From Fallopia convolvulus (taxonomy: Eukaryota > Streptophyta > Magnoliopsida > Caryophyllales > Polygonaceae), in assembly GCA_964016875.1 (NCBI GenBank), contig OZ024718.1:45051906-45115905 (forward strand): a stretch of 64,000 nucleotides of DNA. Reading direction: 5' to 3'. A program made the translations under genes and the position numbers. Under the pieces are notes generated by a model. The model saw only the letters and a program-made list of their open reading frames with translations, was not told the origin of the DNA and made no database searches. This document shows, in pieces, positions 46,428-57,952 of the stretch. Each line of letters opens with the position of its first letter. Position 1 is the first letter of the stretch.

Positions 46428-47757
46428 TGTTGAGAGGGTTTCTTGACAACAAATAAATTTGTATCAAGACCCCGCTGTTGTATAGCAGAGTCAGGTTCGT
46501 CCGCAGGGAGAAAGTCAGTTTCAAGTTTTGTTACTTATCACGCAAGTAATCAAACAAAGCAAGGGTTTTCAACAAGAGAAAGAGGAATTCTAAGGTTTAG
46601 GGTATCACCACAACAACAATCATGCATGCCAAACGCTAATGAAACACATAGATCATGCTTTTATCACATAAAGGTGCTAACTTTCGTAAACTTAAGCAAG
46701 TAAATCAATCAACTTTCGCTAAATCAATAAACTTACTATCTAATCTCTTCTACTTCAACTAGGATTGATCTGTTTTCGCTTCAAAACCCTAATTTGACTA
46801 TTCTGATTCAAGGTTTCTTCTTTCGCTTCAACTATGAATGAGAAATTCCTTTCAACTTTCGTCTTAAGGATTAAGAACAAGAGAATAGATTCATGCAATA
46901 AAAACAATCAAGACATGATCATAAACAAGCATGCATAACCATTGTTGGGTTTAACCCCAACCTTAGAGAGGAAGACTACTCACAAAGCATGATTAAAAGA
47001 AAAACTATATTAATTAAAAGAGAAAGCTTACAACCGAATTCCCCACAAAAACTCGTCTCTAACGTGCCTCCTCTCTCTTCTCTCCTCCTCCTCCTCTAAC
47101 TTGAATGATTGATCCGAAAACTAAAGAGGGGACAAGTGTATTTATAGAGAAACTATTATATCTTAAATCTATCTTTAAGGAAATAAATCTATCTTAAACC
47201 TAACTATAAGGAAATAATATCTTCTAATAAAATATATCCCTTCTATCTATCTAATAACATAAAAGGAAATAGGATAAAAGCCCATTAATTAAACACCGAC
47301 TCGGTCTTCCGCTGCTCCTCGCGGTAGCTCGTTAACGACTTTGACAGGGTCGTTAACGACCCTGTTCAGCACTTCGAACAGCCTTTAGAGTAAAACTTGC
47401 GTAGAAGATTCGTTACAACTCCGTTTGACTCGATTCTTTTTCCTATGTTCTCGTAACGAATTTCTCTATCTCTTTCCAAGCTCAAACTTGATCTTCAATA
47501 ACTTTACTTGAGCGCTTAATCCTCATCTACTCTTCAATCTTGAGTGCTATCTTCACCAGTTTTGCTCCTTTCTTCAAAAATTGCTCCAAAAAGCTTCTAA
47601 AAACCTACAAAACACCACCAAAGCTTATGTAGACTCCATATCTTAAGAAAATACGAAAACCTACACAAATGACTCAAAACAAAACACAAAACTAAAGAAA
47701 AAGACTCAAAAGACACAAAAACACACCCTAAAAACATGACTAAAAAGACGGACATCA
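46428..47757 (-). repeat. ATH-1 3' LTR
   Basis: On the + strand TGTTGAGAGGGTTTC ... GCGGACATCA-type end (here ACGGACATCA). It contains the sequence TCGTTAACGA twice (about 47333 and 47352). Confidence 0.94.
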
Positions 47758-49653
47758 AAATACCCCATATTTAGACTTGCTTGTCCTCAAGCAATAAACA
47801 AGACATCAACCAAAACCATCAACACATGTATCAAGTCAATGCCTTTATCAAAAAGCTACATCTAAGCACAAGTAGAAAATAGACAAGTGAATCTAACATC
47901 ATCACACATATATGAGCAACCTCAAGCAAAAGCAACTAAAAATCCAACCTCACAAGGGATATGTGTTTCACTCGACTCTCAAGTGTTTAGGCTTTGAATA
48001 ACAACTCTCAACTCAATCCAATATACAAAAATCAACATAGTCATTGTTACTTATATCACCAAACTCTCCACCCCGAGATTTGTCAAAACACATAAAAATC
48101 ATCAAGAGAACTTAGGCTCAATGAAAAACTTCATAAAAGCTTCCATTCGGCAAGGTTGTAATGGGGCTTGGTAAAAACAATAAGGCGTGGAGAATATTTT
48201 GGCTATGTGGTGCTAATAATATCCGGGAATCAAAAGACTCCTAAAAACTCACACAACACCAAAACTCTCAAAAACATATACCAAACTCACTCAAACATTA
48301 TGCACACTCATTTCTTTCAACCCCTTTTTTCCAACTAGTCTTGCTTAGAACACTTAGGAAGATTTGGCTCATGCACATTTTCACTTTTCAGCTCTTTTTT
48401 GGATTTTTCATGATCTTTCTCCTTTTTTCCGTTCTGAGGGGGCTCGGTACCGAACCTTTTTAGGGTCGGTAACGACTCTGCATTTTTTTGCTTTTGTTTT
48501 CCCCTTTTCTTTCCACTTCTTTTGTAAGTGCATTAAGGGAACCAAACTCCTTTTACGTAACAAACTGCAAGATATTACATCACCTAACCCAAAATTACCC
48601 CCACACTTGAACCAATACAACTCACTCAACAAAACCATCACAACAACCAATACTAAGTCCTAATCCCCGGATAGGGTCAAGCTTACATCGGCTAGGGAAC
48701 AATTTTGTGGAGCTACAAATAAAAGGCTTCAAGGCTCAACTTGGCTTCAAAAGAAGGATCATGATAAGGGTGGAAAAGGATACATAAGGCTTATGAAAAG
48801 TAAGTTCTCTATCATATGATTCTCACATGTAATGAACTAATATCTCATATAGGTCTCAAGTAATAGATAACCATGCAATGACAAGAGATAATATGCATAA
48901 GGAGAGTAAATCACACAAGAAAGAAGAGGGATTTTTAATATTCTCCCTATAAGGCCAAAAACAACTCACAAGGTAGCAATTTTTTTGTTGGATTTCAGTT
49001 ACTTCTACCTAAGATCATATGTGCTCAATTACATCACAAGCTAAATATCCACATAAAAATAAATTTCAACATGATTCAGACAAAGCTTTCCGAACATGCT
49101 ATGGAATTACATGATCTAGCAAGTTAAAGCATATCATAGGACATCTAAGTGGAATATTATCAATCCTAAAAACACAAACAAAGACAAAAACCAACAAAAA
49201 ACTGACACAAAACTGAGTTACCTTTTCCCATACCCCATACTTAAACCAAACAGTGTCCTCACTGTTTAAAACATAAAAAGATATAAAGAGAATAAGGAAA
49301 AGGGAACTCACAAAATAAAACTTAAGCTATTTGAAAACATTGATCACTTGAGGAGCATTGCTGAATTTCTCTTCGGTTCGGTAGAGGTCGGTACCGACCT
49401 TTTGAGGGTCGATAACGAGCTTGCGTGCTTGTCCACCGATTCTTCTTGAATTTTGCACTTCTTAACTTCTTGTACCTGAGTCACTTTAGAAAAACTTCTA
49501 TCCTACTACACTAATCTAACCTAAAAAAACAAGTTAAAAGAAAGCTAGCAAAAAGATCTAAGAAAGGAAAATAAAAACAAAAACTTAAAGCGGGTTGCCT
49601 CCCGTAAGCGCTATTTTTAACGTCGTTAGCCCGACGAACTTACCTCAGCTTAC
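47758..49653 (-). other. ATH-1 3' non-coding interior and PPT
   Basis: About 1.9 kb without a supported frame. The PPT (TATGGGGTATTT on the minus strand) abuts the LTR and is preceded by the GAGGACAAGCAA motif typical of Athila-type 3' ends. It contains hairpin modules at about 48446-48478 and 49377-49425. Confidence 0.65.
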
Positions 49654-51597
49654 CTAGGGCGGCTGCCATCCAGTATCGAAGGGATCATAAGAAACCCCAT
49701 ACTTAGCCTGAAAAACATCATAGCTTCTCACTAAAATATTTGGTCCTCGATCATCAATAAGAACGCTTGGTAATCCTACAACAAGGTTAGTAAAATCCGA
49801 AAACCAAGGAGGTTTTGACTCCTTCATATGACTAACAGTAGGATTTAACATACAACCAGGATAGGAGAAAGGATCATGACCAGAATTGATTGGATAAGAA
49901 CAAGAAAACTCAACAGGGTCATTCGGGAAGTGGCTCGTTACCAAGGGTATGTGGGTTGTTAACGACCCTGCTGGATCTGGAAGTGGCTCGATGTCATGCC
50001 TGGATACACCTCCCATCTCGTTTTTCTTCAGATAAGGGTCGTTACCCACCCTTGGGGGGTCGGTAGGCTCCTCGATAGGCGTGACATCATTGATTTTGCT
50101 CGTTTCTGTACTCAGAGAGGGGTCGTTACCGAGCCATGGTGGGTCGGTAGGCTCCTCAGTACTACAACTAGCCACTTCACTTATGGGCGAATTGAAATGG
50201 AATTCAACCTTCTCTTCTCCAATATCAAATGTGAGAAGTCCTTTCTTGACGTCTACACATGCTCCTGCGGGGGCTAAGAATGGTCTGCCTAGAATGATTG
50301 GCACCGCAGGGTCTTCAGGCATATCTAGCACAATGAAGTCGTTTGGGACGAAGAATTTGCCAACTTGAATGGGTACATCCTCAACGACTCCGGTTGCCTT
50401 GACACATGATCCATTCGCCATATAAAGATTCATATTGACAAGCTCCAGTGGTCCCATGTTAGCCTTGGTCCAGATAGACAATGGTAATAAACTGGCACTC
50501 ACACCTAGATCACATAGAGCTTTAAAATGGTGAGTCCCAAAACCAATTGAAATTGCAAACTTACCTGGATCCCCGAGTTTTTCTGGAAGCTTTATAGCAT
50601 GGACCTCATTATGCAGCTCTGAGATAGATCTTTTCCTGCTCAAAATCTCTTTCAAAAATTTAGCGTAGGCAGGCATCTCATTAAGGGCATCAGTAAATGG
50701 AATTGAAATATTTAGCCCTTGAAGAATTTTAACAAAGCGTCTAAACTTTCCTTCCGTGACATCATTAGACTTTTGAATCGGGAAAGGAAGAGTTTTTGAC
50801 GGACTCGGGATAAAGAGAGACCTGGATCGAGGCTCCGCCGAATCGACAAGAGGGTCGATCGGTGCAGATGGGTTGTTACCGACCCTGGTGGGGTCGGTAA
50901 CGAACTCAGAGTTTGGTTCAGAAGACTTACCTGGCACGGATGGCGCATTATCGAATTGGGGAGCCTCGTTAACGACCCTGTTGGGGTCGGTAACGAGCCT
51001 GACCGGGGAATCATCTTCGTTGCCGTGCTTAGTGTCTTTAGGCTTGGCTCGATCTAGCAACTCCTTGCCACTTCTGAGGTGCATAGCTGCAATTTGTCCT
51101 CTAGGGTTTTCCTCGGATCGGCCCGGAAATTGCCCTTGGGGTCTTAGAATCTAAGCAGCTAGGTTCCCTAGTTGGGAATCAACACTCTTCTTCCATATAT
51201 CGAACTCTCCCCATCTTTTATTTTGTTGGTTCAGGTTGGCTTGAACTTCGTTAACCTTGTTGGTCACTTCGTTAACTTTGTTGGTCACGCCGTTAATGCC
51301 TTCCTGTAATCCTTGAACCCATGATGGTGGCTCCTGATGGCCTGGAGGTCTGTAAGGTGGAACCCACTGGTCTTGTTGAGGAGGTTGGCTCCATTGGCCA
51401 TATGCATAATTGCCCCAGGTGGGCTGATTGTAATTCCTCCCTGCATAAAAGGTATCATCTTGGTTCCTATATGGACCCCACATGTAATTAGCTTCTTCAT
51501 ATGCCTCAGCAGGTATGATTTCCCTTTCTATCTGGATCTCCTCTATCTCTAAACTGAGTTCAGCAATCTGCTTAGCTAGTTCTTCATGTGTAGCCAT
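49654..51597 (-). pseudogene. ATH-1 partial gag and aspartic protease
   Basis: One frame with a single TAG near 51150 (148 + 476 residues). The start MATHEELAKQ has a short coil, then a Tyr/Trp/Asn/Gln-rich segment (YNQPTWGNYAYGQW) and VTNKVNEV repeats, as in the C-terminal half of Athila gag; the capsid domain is absent. After MHLRSGKELL, a typical Athila junction, comes a variable linker with repeated TDPxRVxN peptides, then the protease with CDLGVSASLLPLS (Asp-Leu-Gly at 50511-50503; Athila proteases use DLG) and VPIILGRPFLAPAGA. It ends in more of the same repeat motif. It could not make a polymerase. Confidence 0.88.
50875..50901. repeat. Perfect hairpin module within ATH-1
   Basis: GTTACCGACCC, loop TGGTG, GGGTCGGTAAC: 11-bp arms. 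It is the cleanest of about a dozen related modules spread through ATH-1, including both LTRs and the coding part (for example 50965-50997 and 51818-51846). Confidence 0.9.
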
Positions 51598-51988
51598 GGC
51601 TCGAGTTCAGGGTCTACTTATTGGATTAGAGACAACTCAGCGTCCTTCAGCTGGCATACACTGTAAGCAAAAACAAAAACAAAAAACAAAATCAAAAGGC
51701 AAAAACGGGTTCTCGGCGAGGTCGGTACCGAGCCTGGATAGGGTCGGTAAGGAGCCTGGAGTGGTCCCGTAAAAACCGAAACTAAAAAGAAAGAAACAAC
51801 TACCTGTCGACAGGGTTGTTACCGACCCTGGGAAGGTCGTTAACGACTCGACAATGACCTAGACACTAAGCAGAAAAAGCAAAGAACCTGGGTTGCCCAG
51901 CAGGGTCGGTACCGCCCCTAAGGGGTCGTTACCGACTCGGCGGAGTCCCAAAAAACGTAAAAAGAACAAAACTTGGCACTATTGAAAT

Positions 51989-52010
51989 CTCCCCGGCAAC
52001 GGCGCCAATT
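51989..52010 (-). other. ATH-1 primer-binding site
   Basis: TGGCGCCGTTGCCGGGGA on the minus strand, five bases from the 5' LTR. It is the classic Athila/Ty3-gypsy PBS. Confidence 0.93.
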
Positions 52011-53331
52011 TGTTGAGAGGGTTTCTTGACAACAAATAAATTTATATCAAGACCCCGCTGTTGTATAGCAGAGTCAGGTTCGTCCGCAGGGAGAAAGTCA
52101 GTTTCAAGTTTTGTTACTTATCACGCAAGTAATCAAACAAAGCAAGGGTTTTCAACAAGAGAAAGAGGAATTCTAAGGTTTAGGGTATCACCACAACAAC
52201 AATCATGAATGCCAAACGTTAATGAAACACATAGATCATGCTTTTATCACATAAAGGTGCTAACTTTCGTTAACTTAAGCAAGTAAATCAATCAACTTTC
52301 GCTAAATCAATAAACTTACTATCTAATCTCTTCTACTTCAACTAGGATTGATTTGCTTTCGCTTCAAAACCCTAATTTGACTATTCTGATTCAAGGTTTC
52401 TTCTTTCGCTTCAACTATGAATGAGAAATTCCTTTTAACTTTCGTCTCAAGGATTAAGAACAAGAGAATAGATTCATGCAATAAAAACAATCAAGACATG
52501 ATCATAAACAAGCATGCATAACCATTGTTGGGTTTAACCCCAACCTTAGAGAGGAAGACTACTCACAAAGCATGATTAAAAGCAAAACTATATTAATTAA
52601 AAGAGAAAGCTTACAACCAAATTCCCCACAAAAACTCGTCTCTAACGTGCCTCCTCTCTTTTCTCTCCTCCTCCTCCTCTAACTTGAATGATTGATCCGA
52701 AAACTAAAGAGGGGACAAGTGTATTTATAGAGAAACTATTCTATCTTAAATCTATCTTTAAGGAAATAAATCTATCTTAAATCTAACTATAAGGAAATAA
52801 TATCTTCTAATAAAATATATCCCTTCTATCTATCTAATAACATAAAAGGAAATAGGATAAAAGCCCATTAATTAAACACCGACTCGGTCTTCCGCTGCTC
52901 CTCGCGGTAGCTCGTTAACGACCTTGACAAGGTCGTTAACGACCCTGTTCAGCACTTCGAACAACCTTTAGAGTAAAACTTGCGTAGAAGATTCGTTACA
53001 ACTCCGTTTGACTCGATTCTTTTTCCTATGTTCTTGTAACGAATTTCTCTATCTCTTTCCAAGCTCAAACTTGATCTTCAATAACTTTACTTGAGCGCTT
53101 AATCCTCATCTTCTCTTCAATCTTGAGTGCTATCTTCACCAGTTTTGCTCCTTTCTTCAAAAATTGCTCCAAAAAGCTTCTAAAAACCTACAAAACACCA
53201 CCAAAGCTTATGTAGACTCCATATCTTAAGAAAATACGAAAACCTACACAAACGACTCAAAACAAAACACAAAACTAAAGAAAAAGACACAAAAACACAC
53301 CCTAAAAACATTAATAAAAAGGCGGACATCA
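52011..53331 (-). repeat. ATH-1 5' LTR
   Basis: The partner of 46428-47757, about 98% similar by eye, lacking a 9-bp stretch near 53285. The internal promoter region (minus strand) was not resolved beyond a TATAAATACA-type box near 52735-52726. Confidence 0.94.
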
Positions 53332-53975
53332 AAGAACATGAAGAACTTTCTCATGCCGAATGAAAGAAAATAGTGAATAGTCGGCCTTACTTTTCTTGAA
53401 GCCAAAAATGCGAAGAGCCGATGCAAGATTTGAAAATCAATTGCGCGGTGGTTGACGTAACCCGTACAAGGATTTCTGAAGTTTGCAAATAAGACATGGG
53501 GCAATGTTATCATAGTTGGGCGGAGGCTTCATATAAACGTTCTCATCGAGATCACCATGGAGGAATGCGTTATGAACGTCCATTTGATGGAGTTCCCAAT
53601 TCTGAATGATGGAGACAGCTAGAAATACCCGAACCGTTCCCATTTTAGCAACGGAAGCAAATGTTTCATTGAAATCGATCCCTTCAACTTGTCTATTTCC
53701 AAGAACCACAAGTCTCTCTTTATAGGGTTCAATAGAGCCTATAGAAGTGTACTTAATATGATAGATCAACTTGCATCCAATTGCGTATTTCTTGGGAGGA
53801 AACGTTGAGGCAATCCAGGTGTAATTTCGTTCTAAAGCGGCGAACTCATTTTGCATAGCAACCTGTATGGCGTCGCTGAAATGAGTGGGCTCACTGTCGG
53901 CTGTAATAGATGCAATAAAATTCACATTGCAAGGAGAAAAATTAGTACATGAAATGGAATTTTGAATGGTGTGTT
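53332..53975 (-). pseudogene. COP-1 reverse transcriptase, N-terminal part
   Basis: Reads AMQNEFAALERNYTW, VVLGNRQVEGIDFNETFA, LHQMDVHNAFLHGDLDE and KLQKSLYGLRQ, the standard copia RT blocks. It then shifts frame near 53440 and stops at the ATH-1 insertion. The other half starts at 46427. Confidence 0.9.
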
Positions 53976-53983
53976 TGATACCT

Positions 53984-54476
53984 AGGGCTGGGCATAGGTC
54001 CAAAACCGGACCGGACCGGACCGGACCGGGACCGAAATCCTCCAAATCTTTGGACCTAGGACCGGACCTAAATTTCTCGGTCCGGTCCGGTCTTGGTCCA
54101 GGTCCGGTCCGGTCCAGTTTTGGACCGGTTTGGACCTGAATATTATTTTTTTTTAAAAATTAATATTTTTCAATGAAAAAATTATATTTTTAATAAAAAA
54201 ATTTACGTATTATTTATGAAAATTATAATGTTACGAAGTATATACATAAAAGTGAAACTTAAATAATAAAAAATAAATTTTATAACATAAGAAATATTTT
54301 TATATATATAAATTTATAATTTTATATATATTTTAAAAAAGTCGGTCCGGACCGGAACGGGACCGGAATTTCTAAAATTCATGGACCGAGGACCGGACCG
54401 GTTAACCCTCGGTCCGGTCTCGGTCCGGTCGGTCCGGTCCAAAATTCCGGTCCGGACCTAAATTTGCACAGCCTAA
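53984..54476. mobile_element. hAT-type MITE rich in GGTCCGG repeats, 493 bp
   Basis: Flanked by a perfect 8-bp target-site duplication TGATACCT (53976-53983, 54477-54484), the hAT size. Tips are AGGGCTGGGCA and, inverted, TTAGGCTGTGCA. Both subterminal regions are dense in CCGGACCGGACC and its complement, so the arms can pair; the ~230-bp centre is AT-rich. No coding capacity. It interrupts the linker ahead of the COP-1 RT. Confidence 0.9.
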
Positions 54477-54484
54477 TGATACCT

Positions 54485-55789
54485 GAGGACGGTGATTTGG
54501 ATGCCAGAGTCGGAGTGGGGAATGGGGTTTCAATCGTCCGAAGTGTGTGACAAACAAAATCCCGTAGCAGAATTGAGGGATGCCAGACACGAGAACTCCG
54601 TTGACGAGCAGGGATTAGTGTGGTTTCATCTGAAATGGAGCTAGAAAATAAATCAACAGAGGCTGAATCAGAGGAAGAGTTGTCCTATAGTGAACTCCAC
54701 CTGTCATTTGAGGCTGGAATAACCGAATCCGTAGCACATTGAGCAAGTTCTTCGTCAAAGACAACAGCTGGGCGATCGAGAACCAAAGGAGATTGATTAG
54801 GTGCAATATTCAGTGACTGGGAAGTCGGTGTGGCCCATGGAAAGAAGTCCTTAAAGAATTGAACATTCCAGGACACAAAAAATCTCTTGTCCTCAAGATC
54901 AAAGAGTTTCGAACGTCGTTTATCATTCGGGTATCCCATGAAGACACATTTTCGACTTCGAGGCGCAAAATTGTCCCGGCTCCTAGGAATTTGAGAGGCA
55001 AAGCATAAACACCCGAATACCTTAAAATGAGATTAAGTAGGCTCGTGGCCATGGAGCAATTCATAGGGAGACTTTTTTGCCGTAAGGATGTCAGAGTGCG
55101 ATTAATGAGATAGCAAGTCATAAGCATGCAACCGCCCCAAAATTCAATAGGAAAGTTAGCCTGAAACCGAAGAGCACGAGAGACATTAAGAAGATGTCTG
55201 TGCTTTCATTCGGCTCGACCATTCTGCTGAGGGGTGTACACACAAGTGGTCTCAAATTGGATGCCCTTCTTAGAAAATATGATTGTAAACAAGTGAACTC
55301 AGTGCCGTGTCAGAATGAAAACACTTGACGTTTCAACGAAATTGAGCCTTACCCATTGCACAAAACGTTATGAACAAGCTGAGATACTTCGGTTTTATTA
55401 GCCATAAAAAACCTAAGTGGAATGGGAATAATCATCAATAATAGTCAAAAAGTAGGGGCCGGGGCACCTGCAGTAGACGTAACACTGTAGGCCCCCCAAA
55501 CGTCACAATGGACCAATTCAAAAAAATGCTCAGCTTTATTAGAACTTAACGGAAAGGCACTGCGAGTTTGTTTAGCTTGAAACAAATATCCCAAGGCAAA
55601 GAATTCTCTTTCGGACTAATAATAGAGCCTAATGTTGAAATATTAGATAAAGTAGAAGCAGCTGGATGACTAAATCACCGAAGCCAAAGTTCAGCTGAGT
55701 TCATTGACGACGTCGTAGAAGCCGAACATAGACCAGTTACTGAACGAAAACCATGTAGCCAATATACCCCCACTCTATTGCTCACCGAC
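54485..55789 (-). pseudogene. COP-1 integrase and linker, heavily broken
   Basis: Fragments include YPNDKRRSKLFDLEDKRF-like text (54939-54685), which is the integrase C-terminal module of copia elements, and LINRTLTSLRQKS with ALPLKFLGAG (55127-54810), from the end of the catalytic core. An acidic/Ser-rich linker leads to RT. The DDE residues cannot all be located because of shifts. Confidence 0.7.
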
Positions 55790-56060
55790 TCAAATCACTG
55801 TCCTCCTATTTTGCTCCTGGATGACACACAAACCAGTAGTAAGAAGAACTAAACAATTCAGATCAGTAGTCAATTTGGCAAGAGAGATTAAATTGCAATC
55901 GAGTGAAGGTATAATCAGCACATTTGGAATGTAAACGTTATCAGCCAACTTCAAATTGCCTTCTTCTAATGCATCAGTAAAAGTGTGATTGGCCAACTTA
56001 ATAGAAATTGAAGAAATAGGAATGATATCTTGCAGCAAAGTACGATTGCTCATCATGTGA
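55790..56060 (-). pseudogene. COP-1 protease / pre-integrase region
   Basis: Frame 56056-55790 contains IIPSLDCNLISLAKLTTDLNC-like text (I give only the fragment NLISLAKLT), the GAG-pre-integrase module of copia. The DSG protease triad just upstream is not in a clear frame. Confidence 0.65.
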
Positions 56061-57315
56061 TATTACGCTCCACTGTCAAGTATCTAAGGAGAGAGTTTAC
56101 CACTAGAGGGGTTGGATTTGGTGTTCATGGAGTTAAAAAGCTCCACCACCGAGTACCACTGATCTTTATTAAGACCAAGCGATGTTAAGTCTTGAGCAAA
56201 AGGTTGATAGTTGCCCTGGGAAGAATCAGATGTTGAACGGAATTGGCTTGACTTGGTGTACCGCGACCGTGCCCTCGAACAGCCCCACCATCTCCCCCTG
56301 CCAGCACCAGCATCCTAGGTGCCCATATTACTGTCTCGAGTGCTCGTATTTCCAGATTCACCACGACCAATGGTCGAGGAAGAGGAGCCAGTTGAGCCAT
56401 GAGAGCGATTGAACCAGCCCTCCGAATAGCCAATAATCTTGTAGCATTTAGAGACCTCGTGATTATTCAATCCCCAAAGCGTGCAAAGCAATTTGGAGCT
56501 TTGATCACCAGACTTTGCCTGAGCAGCAAACGCCATCGCATCTGATTTCAAGTCACGAGTTTTGATCAAGGATTTGTGACTCTCCTCTTGAACCACAAGT
56601 GCATAAAACTCGATTCAACTTTGGAAGCGGGTCCTGGGCAATAAGGTTTGATCGAAGCATGCCAACAACATCATCATCGAGTCCCATGAGGAATTGATGA
56701 GTCTCCCTCTCGTTCTTTGAGTAGTTGAGAAGAAATCTGACATGTGCAAGTACCGCAAGCACACGCCTTTGGTGGAACATAAGTTAGTAGCTCATCCCAT
56801 AACTTCTTAAGTTTGTCATAGTAGGCAGCCATAGTTTGGCCTTGTTGACGACATTGTGAGATGTCGAAGCAAAGTTGAAAGATTTGTGGTCCATTCCCGA
56901 CCGAAAACCAGTGTTTCAAGTCCTCCCAGAGATCACAAACAATTTCGCAGTAAGTAATGGAAGAGCGCAGATTTGGATCAATGGATTGGATGATCCACCC
57001 AATAAGCATCAAATTGACGCTAAACCAATCATCCTCGGCGAGTGTATTGGCGGTGGGTCGAGGAACTCAACCTACCAAAAAACCCATCTTTCATTTGGCG
57101 CGAAAGGCGTGCTTCATAGCGGTAGACCACTCTTGATAATTCTCGCCTTTTAAGACCACATGGCAAATCGAAAGGCTTGGATGATCCGAAGGATGAATAT
57201 AGTAATCAGAAACAAGGTCAAGAATCGGCCTTTTTGGAAGTTGTTGTTGTTGCTGTTGTAGCACATCACCAGAAGTTGGATTTAACGTCTCAGTGCATGA
57301 GTCAGAGGAAGCCAT
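56061..57315 (-). pseudogene. COP-1 gag
   Basis: It begins at about 57315 with MASSDSC and a short poly-Gln, then YYIHPSDHPSLS and YQEWSTAMKHAF, the DUF4219/Retrotran_gag N-terminal signature. The next frame (57012-56674) has LWEDLKHWFSVGNG and YYDKLKKLWDEL (UBN2-type). Later frames give a degenerate knuckle (CTLWGLNNHEVSKCYKIIGY) and a Ser/Gly-rich tail. At least three frame changes. Confidence 0.82.
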
Positions 57316-57430
57316 TGCCTTGTTGGACAGAGGCGCAAAGATTCATCAGAGAAAAAAAGCGTGATTTTGGTGTGTAGAGAAGAAGAACTGTGAATTGATG
57401 TAGCAGAAGAAGAATTAGGTCACGGAAAGA

Positions 57431-57442
57431 GCTCCGATAGCA
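57431..57442 (-). other. COP-1 primer-binding site
   Basis: TGCTATCGGAGC on the minus strand next to the LTR; a changed version of the tRNA-Met PBS TGGTATCAGAGC. Confidence 0.7.
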
Positions 57443-57627
57443 TGTTACGAATAAGAATTTGGAATAAATTGTGTGTGCATTATCCCATGACATTCAGGAA
57501 TATATAGTTGCAAGGCTAATCTCTATTATATTATTTTGTGGAGATTTATATCCTTAACTAGATACAAATTAAAATATCTTTCTATACAAGATAAAACTAA
57601 AAACATAACGATATAATTTCCTAATAT
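57443..57627 (-). repeat. COP-1 5' LTR (185 bp)
   Basis: On the + strand TGTTACGAATAAGAATTTGG to CCTAATA. It pairs with 45281-45452 with many differences. Confidence 0.82.
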
Positions 57628-57952
57628 CTTGTCATCTCTAGTTTTTTCGAAAACAGTCTCCTCTCAAACTTCTCAATTAAGGATATGATAGTACCCTGAA
57701 TTGATAAATAAGTAGGTGATTGAATTACAAGAAAGTGCAAAACTACATTCTTTTTTTTTTGTTTTTTATATGATTTGTAAATGAAGCATCTTTTTCTTTT
57801 TCTTGGTGTCCCAACATTTAGAGGATCATGGTGATTAGTGCTAACAATAATCCATTATCCATAGCAGTAATGTTAGATACCACAATACCATCTCCTATTG
57901 CAATCTTTCATTTTTTATTATTAAATATTGTAAAACTTTGCATACATATATA
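57628..57952. other. Intergenic stretch
   Basis: AT-rich; a T-run at 57751-57760. No gene. The last 10 bases are the target site of the next MITE. Confidence 0.4.

Larger units (their letters stand above)
46428..53331 (-). mobile_element. ATH-1: non-autonomous Athila-like Ty3-gypsy element, 6.9 kb
   Basis: LTRs of ~1.33 kb (46428-47757 and 52011-53331) are flanked by a perfect 5-bp target-site duplication AAGAA (46423-46427, 53332-53336). The PBS is at the right (5') end and the PPT at the left. The 4.25-kb interior holds only a partial gag and a protease; there is no RT, RNase H or integrase. The LTRs differ at roughly 20 positions plus one 9-bp indel, so the insertion is fairly recent. It must have moved with enzymes from another element. 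Confidence 0.94.
45281..57627 (-). mobile_element. COP-1: old Ty1-copia element carrying two nested insertions
   Basis: On the minus strand from 57627: short 5' LTR, PBS, gag, protease, integrase, RT, RNase H, PPT and 3' LTR at 45281-45452. Once ATH-1 (46428-53331) and an hAT MITE (53984-54476) are removed, about 5.0 kb remains, a normal copia size. The coding sequence has numerous stops and shifts. No convincing target-site duplication is visible outside the LTRs (TCCCG and TCTTG). The LTRs are more diverged than those of ATH-1, which fits the nesting order. Confidence 0.87.

Noticed and set aside
46443..46703. 86-codon frame recurring at 52026-52208
   Set aside because: It is the end of the ATH-1 LTR, truncated differently in the two copies.
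48364..48663. 99-codon frame in the ATH-1 interior
   Set aside because: It has no domain, crosses a hairpin module, and lies in the 3' non-coding part; a chance frame.
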